Positions 58,701 through 64,000 of a DNA stretch of 64,000 nt are shown piece by piece; positions within the stretch are counted from its first letter, which is position 1; every line of letters begins with the position of its first letter. Position numbers and translations under genes: made by a program. The stretch covers positions 62,001-126,000 of the forward strand of contig NZ_BDHH01000007.1 of assembly GCF_001748365.1 (NCBI RefSeq), written 5' to 3'. Source of the DNA: Fusibacter sp. 3D3 (lineage in GTDB: Bacteria; Bacillota; Clostridia; Peptostreptococcales; Acidaminobacteraceae). Under the pieces are notes generated by a model. That model worked only from the letters and a program-made list of their open reading frames with translations, ran no database searches and had not been told where the DNA came from.

Positions 58701-59564
58701 ATGAAATTCCCAATCAGAAGCTTTGTAATCCTCATTCTGATCGTAGCCAGTTTGATATTTGGACTCAATATCAATCGTACGTATCCAGTTGTAACGGATT
58801 CAAAGTATATATCACCAGATAAAGAGACCATTGCTTTTACGACAAAGATTTATTTTGTTTACGACCACGCGCTTCGAAGTGAAAATCGAAAAGTTGCTAT
58901 ACACAGCAATGATTTTGAACAAGCTGTTATCAAGGCCATTGAAGATGGCCCTAAAAATGTCAAATATAAGAGTATTTTTGATTATGATGTAGCTGTATTG
59001 TCGGTTGAATATGCCAACAATACCTGCTATCTAAATCTATCCAGTAATGTGATGCACTCAGATCTTTGGGAAAGCGATGAGCTGGATCTTTATATTTGGT
59101 CTATCGTCAATAGTCTTACAGAGATAAAACGTGTTTTTAATGTACAACTTTTGATTGACGGTGAACGTGTGGATCGAAAAGTACTTGGATACTCACTCTT
59201 AGAACCATTGCCTAAAATGGAGAGCCTTAATTATCTAAAAGAGCGTACGGCATCTGATTCGGTAATAGACTATATTGATTATATAAATTCATCCCGATTA
59301 GATCTTGCATATGATCTTTTGACCGATAGCACGAAACAAGTCTACGACTATATGGATTTTACAAAATACGCCAATACATTGAACAATGAAATCAATGGTT
59401 ATACTCGGGATATGTATTTTACAAAGACCTATAATGACCGTTGGGTGATTTATGTTAAATTTGTAAAAAATTCAAGTGTTTCTGATTTCCAAGTACATTT
59501 TTATAAGAAATGGACTGTTATTTTTGTCGATGGAAATTATAAAGTTGACCTGCTGAGAAATTAA
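58701..59564 (+). CDS. GerMN-domain exported protein
   Basis: The 287-residue protein has an N-terminal membrane/signal helix (about 7-25) and a GerMN domain (about 55-160, with AVIKAIEDGPKN and NSLTEIKRVFNVQLLIDGERV). The rest (about 170-287) looks like a second, unassigned extracellular domain. GerMN occurs in the spore protein GerM and in lipoproteins next to WalRK systems, where it is thought to bind peptidoglycan. The ATG lies 10 bases after the kinase stop with AGGAGG, so it is in the same operon. Confidence 0.82.
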   Translation: MKFPIRSFVILILIVASLIFGLNINRTYPVVTDSKYISPDKETIAFTTKIYFVYDHALRSENRKVAIHSNDFEQAVIKAIEDGPKNVKYKSIFDYDVAVLSVEYANNTCYLNLSSNVMHSDLWESDELDLYIWSIVNSLTEIKRVFNVQLLIDGERVDRKVLGYSLLEPLPKMESLNYLKERTASDSVIDYIDYINSSRLDLAYDLLTDSTKQVYDYMDFTKYANTLNNEINGYTRDMYFTKTYNDRWVIYVKFVKNSSVSDFQVHFYKKWTVIFVDGNYKVDLLRN

Positions 59565-59633
59565 ATTTAATACAATTGTCATGAGAATTTCCAATAAAAG
59601 CGACTATAATATAAGTATGTGGAGGTTCTATTT

Positions 59634-61244
59634 ATGATGAAAAAAGTTTTGATAATAACGCTTATTTTAATGATGCTCATTTCTCAATTGTCTTTAGCGG
59701 ATAATAGCGACATTCCGAAGAATCATTGGGTCAATAATTTAATAGATACACTAAAAGACGATGATATCATGATCAGCAATGAGACTATTGTTTTAGGTGG
59801 AAAAATCAAATATAAAGCATTTATCGCATGGATCAGTAGGATTGAAGAAAATGCTAAAATAAAAACACAGAGTAAAATTGAGTTTACTAAAAGTGAAACT
59901 GAGGCTTTGACTCGAATAGAGGCGGTTAAAATCAGCATCCAATATTTGGGGTTTGATTGGCTGGCGCAACAACTTAAAACTTCAAATCTCGTTTTTACGG
60001 ATGTCTCTTCGGATAAAGGATATGTTCAATTAGCATTTGATTTTGGACTTGTATCTTCTGGAAAGGTGTTTAGGCCAGATGATCCATTGACTTCTGAAGA
60101 AGCGATTGCGTTCATTTATCATCTCAATAGACTTAAAAAAACGAAGATTGATAGGCTTCATTCTTATTATGCAATTAATTCTTACAGTCAACTGGATAAA
60201 GTGGCAGCATTAGATGCCTTAAGTTATGGTTGGAGTCGACTGGAAATATCTAAAGTGAATGGCGATGTGATTTTAAATTCAAGTTCTCAAAATGATAATG
60301 AATATAGAGTCCCAAGTGGTTATACCGAGGCAGTTAAAGCGGCTGATAATAATGATGTGGCTAAATACCTAATGGTAGCGGTTAAGGACGAACTCGTCTA
60401 CGATGAAACTTTAAAAAAAGAATTGCCTTTAACGGAGTATATCCTAAACAATTCGGATTCGAGCTCAAAAGCGATTTCATTGATTGCTACTATGCTTGTG
60501 AAGAATAGCCAAAGAATCAATTATCAAGGTGTTTTGATTGATTTCGAATCCCTAAAAGGGCAAGAAACTGGAATAAAATTCAATTTATTTCTTTCAAATT
60601 TAAAAGTGGCACTTGAAGAAATTGACAAATCATTAATTGTTGCAGTGCATCCAGTACGAAAAGCTGGAATTGCCTATTATGATGGATATGATTATAAATC
60701 TATTGGCAGACTAGCGGATTATGTCATTTTAATGGCTCATGATTTTTATCCTAAAAAATTGACAAAAGCAGAAATGAAGTCTGGTTATACAATAACACCT
60801 TTAGTTGCAATCAATGATTTGTACTATGCCCTCAAGGGTATAACCCATAGTGAAACGGGTGTTATAGATAAAAATAAAATCATATTGCAGTTTTCTATGG
60901 ATTCTGTCCAATGGAAATTGAAAGAAGGCTCAATAATTAACGAGATGCCTTATCATCCAACTTACAGTGCAATTTCGAGTAGGATTTCAAGTGGTGTAGC
61001 GATTACGTATTCAGATGGGATGAAAAGCCCCTATATTATATTTGAGGACAATGAGGATAAAACACGTAACATTGTGTGGTATGAGGATCAACGTAGCCTT
61101 CAAGCTAAGATTGACTTGATGAAATACTTTGGAATCACCAATACGTCCATATGGCGATTGGGGAGCATTGCGGATGTGTACGATCGCCCCAATGAAACGC
61201 GTCAGTATTTAAATCTTTGGGATCAATTTTTACAGAATGAATAG
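59634..61244 (+). CDS. Exported GH18-family protein with SLH-like N-terminus
   Basis: The 536-residue protein has a signal peptide (about 1-23), SLH-like repeats (about 25-170, with LVFTDVSSDKGYVQLAF and FRPDDPLTSEEA) and a GH18 barrel (about 180-536) whose catalytic strand reads GVLIDFE, matching the DxDxE core in the YaaH-like form. Related proteins hydrolyse N-acetylglucosaminyl links in peptidoglycan or spore cortex. ATG 59634 is chosen for GGAGG 8 bases upstream. It follows the GerMN gene and may share wall-turnover control. Confidence 0.82.
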   Translation: MMKKVLIITLILMMLISQLSLADNSDIPKNHWVNNLIDTLKDDDIMISNETIVLGGKIKYKAFIAWISRIEENAKIKTQSKIEFTKSETEALTRIEAVKISIQYLGFDWLAQQLKTSNLVFTDVSSDKGYVQLAFDFGLVSSGKVFRPDDPLTSEEAIAFIYHLNRLKKTKIDRLHSYYAINSYSQLDKVAALDALSYGWSRLEISKVNGDVILNSSSQNDNEYRVPSGYTEAVKAADNNDVAKYLMVAVKDELVYDETLKKELPLTEYILNNSDSSSKAISLIATMLVKNSQRINYQGVLIDFESLKGQETGIKFNLFLSNLKVALEEIDKSLIVAVHPVRKAGIAYYDGYDYKSIGRLADYVILMAHDFYPKKLTKAEMKSGYTITPLVAINDLYYALKGITHSETGVIDKNKIILQFSMDSVQWKLKEGSIINEMPYHPTYSAISSRISSGVAITYSDGMKSPYIIFEDNEDKTRNIVWYEDQRSLQAKIDLMKYFGITNTSIWRLGSIADVYDRPNETRQYLNLWDQFLQNE

Positions 61245-61260
61245 GGGAATGGTGCGTGTG

Positions 61261-61282
61261 AAACTGATTTTGACACTCTAAC
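61261..61282 (+). repeat. 23-bp dispersed intergenic element, copy 5
   Basis: AAACTGA-TTTTGACACTCTAAC, one base shorter than copies 1 and 2. A TATAAT sits 20 bases downstream of its TTGACA, longer than a normal promoter spacing. Confidence 0.6.
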
Positions 61283-61308
61283 CTTTTAGGTAAGATATAA
61301 TACGATGA

Positions 61309-61338
61309 AGTACGATTGTTAGCGCAATCGTACTTTTT
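61309..61338 (+). terminator. Terminator before the DUF2817 gene
   Basis: AGTACGATTG pairs perfectly with CAATCGTACT across TTAGCG and ends in TTTTT. Confidence 0.85.
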
Positions 61339-61358
61339 AAAATATCGGAGGGCATTCT

Positions 61359-62447
61359 ATGGGACAATTTCATACATTAAAAAGTTATGAAGCGGCTAAA
61401 GAGACCTTCAAGTGTGTCATAGGGGTTGCAAGAGAGCACTATAAAATATGCGAGCATCATTCGGAATCCTATAATGAAAATAAAATGCTGACCACAGAGA
61501 CTGTTTATATTTGTGATTCAGATCAACCTGACAAGCTTTTGATCATAACAGCTGGAATGCATGGCGTTGAAGGGTTTGTAGGTTCAGAAATGATAAATCG
61601 AGTCATAACAAAGCACTATAAAACGATCAATGCCTCAAAAACAGCACTGCTTGTGGTTAATTTTATCAATCCTTGGGGCATGAAATATTTTAGAAGAGTT
61701 AATCAGGAGAATATCGATTTGAATCGCAATTTTCTCCAGGATCATAACGTTGTAAATCCATATTTGAATCAAGTTGACCCCCTTATAAATGCAAGCTGGC
61801 ATGGAAAATGGCGCGGATTAAGCCTTATTAAGTATTATTTTACTTTGTTTAAGTGTATAATAGACAATGGTATTCTAAATACAAATCAAGCCATTTTCAG
61901 TGGACAATATGAATGCCCTCATCAGATCTATTTTGGGGGCTTAAAACCCACTTTAGAACATCAAAATGTGCTCAATATGATCACGCAGTTTTCTAAAGAT
62001 TCCGTCAAGCAAGTGATTCATTTTGACCTCCATACGGGATATGGTCCTAGAAGTGAATTGTCGCTCATCAATTCCTCATACGATGCATTAAATCCTTTCT
62101 TATGGAAACGAAACTTAAAATTAGATCGTGTGGAAATTAGAGATGTAAAAGGTGATATGATTGACTATTTGTATTTGCTAGGCAAACAAAGCAATAAGGA
62201 TGTATTTCATACGTGTGTTGAGTTTGGGACTTTGGGGCATTCTATTTACCACAAGTTTGAGAGCCTTAGAGTGACTATACTTGAAAATTCAATTTGGCAT
62301 CAAAAAATAAAACCACAAAAGATAAAAGAAAAAATTTTAAAAAAATTTATTGGCATTTACTGTCCCAATGAAGAGAACTGGTGGCTTAAAGCTGAATCAG
62401 ATTTTGATCATTTAATGGTGAATACAATATCGTATTTCAATTTATAG
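61359..62447 (+). CDS. DUF2817-family zinc peptidase-like protein (M14-related)
   Basis: The 362-residue protein has the metal-site pattern of the DUF2817/M14-like group: TAGMHGVEGFVGSE (His and Glu ligands), a DLNRNF strand, HFDLHTGYGPRSE (third ligand) and VEFGTLGH with the likely catalytic Glu. Carboxypeptidase-type activity on peptides is the family expectation; the substrate is unknown. No signal peptide, so it should be cytoplasmic. GGAGGG precedes the ATG. Confidence 0.8.
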   Translation: MGQFHTLKSYEAAKETFKCVIGVAREHYKICEHHSESYNENKMLTTETVYICDSDQPDKLLIITAGMHGVEGFVGSEMINRVITKHYKTINASKTALLVVNFINPWGMKYFRRVNQENIDLNRNFLQDHNVVNPYLNQVDPLINASWHGKWRGLSLIKYYFTLFKCIIDNGILNTNQAIFSGQYECPHQIYFGGLKPTLEHQNVLNMITQFSKDSVKQVIHFDLHTGYGPRSELSLINSSYDALNPFLWKRNLKLDRVEIRDVKGDMIDYLYLLGKQSNKDVFHTCVEFGTLGHSIYHKFESLRVTILENSIWHQKIKPQKIKEKILKKFIGIYCPNEENWWLKAESDFDHLMVNTISYFNL

Positions 62448-62479
62448 CATAATGAATTTAGAGAGGGGAAGTATTATAA

Positions 62480-62911
62480 ATGAAATTTAGGCGAATTGAT
62501 GACTATAAACAGTTGTTTGAGGATCAAGAATTGAAGGCTCTACTGAAGACTTGTATCTTCAATGCAACAGATGGTAAAGTACAAAATATTGCACAGTCAA
62601 TTTATGCAAAGACACAGGGCCGTTTTTATGTACTCGAAGAAGACGAAATGGTTTATGGCATAATAGGGGGATCTGTGGTCGATAACGATCTTCTCATTAT
62701 AAAGCACATTGCAGTACGAGAAGCGCAAAGGGGTCAAGGTTACGCTAAAAAGCTCATAAAAGAATTGACGCATTTAGGTGATTTTATGACGTTGGAAGTG
62801 GAATGTGATCATCACCTTGTCGCTTTTTATAGAGCATGTGACTTTAAATGTAGTCTCATAAAAAATGCTGATTTAACTTTAGATCAATACGCATGTGTAC
62901 TCAGGATTTAA
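62480..62911 (+). CDS. GNAT-family N-acetyltransferase
   Basis: The 143-residue enzyme has the GNAT acetyl-CoA site REAQRGQGYAKKLI (R/QxxGxG/A) near residues 80-94, preceded by the IIKHIAV strand. It transfers acetyl groups from acetyl-CoA to an amine not identifiable here. GAGAGGGG precedes the ATG. It lies 32 bases after the DUF2817 gene, and a shared transcript is likely. Confidence 0.88.
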   Translation: MKFRRIDDYKQLFEDQELKALLKTCIFNATDGKVQNIAQSIYAKTQGRFYVLEEDEMVYGIIGGSVVDNDLLIIKHIAVREAQRGQGYAKKLIKELTHLGDFMTLEVECDHHLVAFYRACDFKCSLIKNADLTLDQYACVLRI

Positions 62912-62931
62912 AGCATCTGTTGAGATTTCAT

Positions 62932-62967
62932 AAAAAAAGCTGGCGTTCACGGGAACCCAGCTTTTTT
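62932..62967. terminator. Bidirectional terminator between the GNAT gene and plsY
   Basis: AAAAAAAGCTGG pairs with CCAGCTTTTTT, giving T runs in both directions for two converging genes. Confidence 0.9.
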
Positions 62968-62976
62968 GAATCTACT

Positions 62977-63567
62977 TTATGTTTTGGAGCCAATGGTCAA
63001 TTTTTTTTCTTCGCCTCGAATCAATCGCAGTAAATTGCTGCGATGACGGTAGATCACAAATGCGCCTAGACCTGATGAAAAAATAATGATTTCAGTAGGG
63101 ACAGAAAAGAGCATGCAAAGAACGGGCAATAGGACAGCACTTGTAATAGAAGCTAACGACATAAAGCGCGTAGCAAAAATAATGATAAATTGAATGACGA
63201 ATAGTATTAAAAAAATCTGTGGCATCAGTATGATTAGAACACCTGCTGAGGTAGCGATCCCTTTGCCGCCTTTGAACTTTAACCAGACGGGGTAACAGTG
63301 TCCTAAAACTGCAAAGGTACCACCTACAAGGGCACCTATGTTGCCTAAAAGTAAATATCCAATCCAAGTAGGCATCAGACCCTTCAAAAAGTCGCCGATA
63401 AAGGCAAGAACCCCCACTTTTAGTCCGAGAGTTCTCACGACATTTGTGGTTCCAGTATTACCACTGCCCATCTGTCTAATATCAATTTTACTGATATACT
63501 TTGGAATTAAATAAGAAAAGGGGATGCTTCCAATAAAATAACTTATGATAGCAATAATAAATTGCAT
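62977..63567 (-). CDS. plsY: Acyl-phosphate glycerol-3-phosphate acyltransferase
   Basis: The 196-residue membrane enzyme makes lysophosphatidate, the first step of phospholipid synthesis with PlsX. It has about five helices and the motifs GSIPFSYL, MGSGNTGTTNVVRTLG, LKFKGGKGIATSAG and IYRHRSNLLRLIRGEE. The start is the ATG at 63565-63567 with GGAGG six bases upstream; an in-frame upstream ATG lacks a site. It stands alone on the minus strand. Confidence 0.96.
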   Translation of the reverse strand: MQFIIAIISYFIGSIPFSYLIPKYISKIDIRQMGSGNTGTTNVVRTLGLKVGVLAFIGDFLKGLMPTWIGYLLLGNIGALVGGTFAVLGHCYPVWLKFKGGKGIATSAGVLIILMPQIFLILFVIQFIIIFATRFMSLASITSAVLLPVLCMLFSVPTEIIIFSSGLGAFVIYRHRSNLLRLIRGEEKKLTIGSKT

Positions 63568-63608
63568 TAATAGCCTCCATGAAAATAAATTTAAGTACAA
63601 CCATTATC

Positions 63609-63636
63609 ATTTTAACATATAACCTTTTCGGTTCAA
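63609..63636 (-). promoter_or_regulatory. Promoter of plsY
   Basis: On the minus strand TTGAAC and TAAAAT are 16 bases apart with a TGT extension before the -10. It overlaps the divergent promoter at 63632-63660. Confidence 0.6.
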
Positions 63637-63660
63637 ATAAGAATTTGTAAGTGTTATAAT
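63632..63660 (+). promoter_or_regulatory. Promoter of the alpha/beta-hydrolase gene
   Basis: TTCAAA at 63632-63637, 17 bases, then a perfect TATAAT at 63655-63660 with a TGT extension. Confidence 0.55.
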
Positions 63661-63709
63661 AATAATATACATCTTTATATATATTTTATGATAAAAGGGG
63701 GCAACTGTT

Positions 63710-64000
63710 TTGAGATATGAATTTGAATTTGATTCGTTTGAAGATTCAGTCATTAAAGGGTACAAGTGGATCGAAGATAAAACACCACTTCAAATTGTCG
63801 TTTTATCTCATGGTATGGCTGAAACGATAGAAAGGTATGATCTGTTTGCAAATTATTTGCTAGAGAGAGACATATTTGTATTTGGTCATTCTCACAGAGG
63901 ACACGGAAAGACCGCGGGTTCCATAGAGCAGCTTGGACATCTTGGCGAAAATGGCTGGTTTAAAATGAAAGAAGATCTAAGGCGCGTCATAGAAATGGCT
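63710..64000 (+). CDS. Alpha/beta-hydrolase, lysophospholipase/monoacylglycerol lipase-like (3' end outside window)
   Basis: The frame starts at TTG 63710 with AAAGGGGG eight bases upstream and stays open for 97 codons to the window edge. The visible part shows the beta-strand VVLSHGMAET (oxyanion-hole HGM), RYDLFANYL and VFGHSHRGHGKTAG, the start of a serine hydrolase of the S33/MGL type. The nucleophile elbow lies beyond the window, so the enzyme class is inferred from the N-terminal third. It is divergent from plsY. Confidence 0.8.
   Translation, partial: MRYEFEFDSFEDSVIKGYKWIEDKTPLQIVVLSHGMAETIERYDLFANYLLERDIFVFGHSHRGHGKTAGSIEQLGHLGENGWFKMKEDLRRVIEMA

Overview
The window looks like chromosome of a low-GC, anaerobic, Gram-positive bacterium of the class Clostridia. 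This is inferred from AT-rich DNA, strong GGAGG-type ribosome binding sites, sigma-A promoters, an rnfCDGEAB operon, a selenocysteine-containing SelD, an L27 with a cleavable N-terminal extension plus its protease Prp, and the order maf-radC-mreBCD-mrdA-minCDE-rodA-(TIGR03960/TIGR03936 pair)-rng-rplU-prp-rpmA-obgE. I cannot name the species; a relative of Fusibacter or Acidaminobacter is a guess. No phage, plasmid, transposase gene or CRISPR array is visible.

Layout. 1-11.3 kb is signalling and envelope: a two-component pair (regulator cut by the window edge), Hsp20, HtrA, a Memo-AMMECR1 fusion, a WG-repeat secreted protein, then a three-gene unit of a CheX-like phosphatase with GspE-N-like repeats, a CheY and a CheA-like kinase with CBS, PAS-like, Hpt and ATPase parts. 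11.4-20.4 kb holds two tRNA-Leu genes on the minus strand, an M24 peptidase, an ECF sigma factor with its membrane anti-sigma/DUF4349 protein and a SIMPL protein, polA-coaE and a nicotinate phosphoribosyltransferase. 20.5-27 kb is a beta-glucoside PTS operon under LicT antitermination, with two 6-phospho-beta-glucosidases, EIIBCA, LicT and a dedicated HPr. 27.3-33.2 kb has a lone CheY and the Rnf operon behind a long, probably structured leader.

33.3-52.2 kb is the shape, division and ribosome block: DUF4321, maf, radC, mreBCD, mrdA, minCDE, rodA, the radical-SAM pair, rng, rplU-prp-rpmA, obgE, yhbY, nadD, yqeK, rsfS. Between rpmA and obgE lies a non-coding tandem pair of hairpin-rich repeats of about 125 bp. 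52.2-64 kb has a YheO-like regulator with RidA, a D,D-carboxypeptidase (minus strand), a ComEA-like protein, selD with an in-frame UGA and SECIS hairpin, a WalRK-like system with a GerMN protein and a GH18 protein, a DUF2817 peptidase, a GNAT enzyme, plsY (minus) and the start of an alpha/beta hydrolase.

The most unusual non-gene signals are the repeats at 48441-48699, the rnf leader RNA at 27819-27958 with two mutually exclusive foldings, and a 23-bp element (core TTTTGACACYCTAAC) found in five intergenic regions. The most unusual gene set is the CheX-like/CheY/CheA-like unit at 8.0-11.3 kb.
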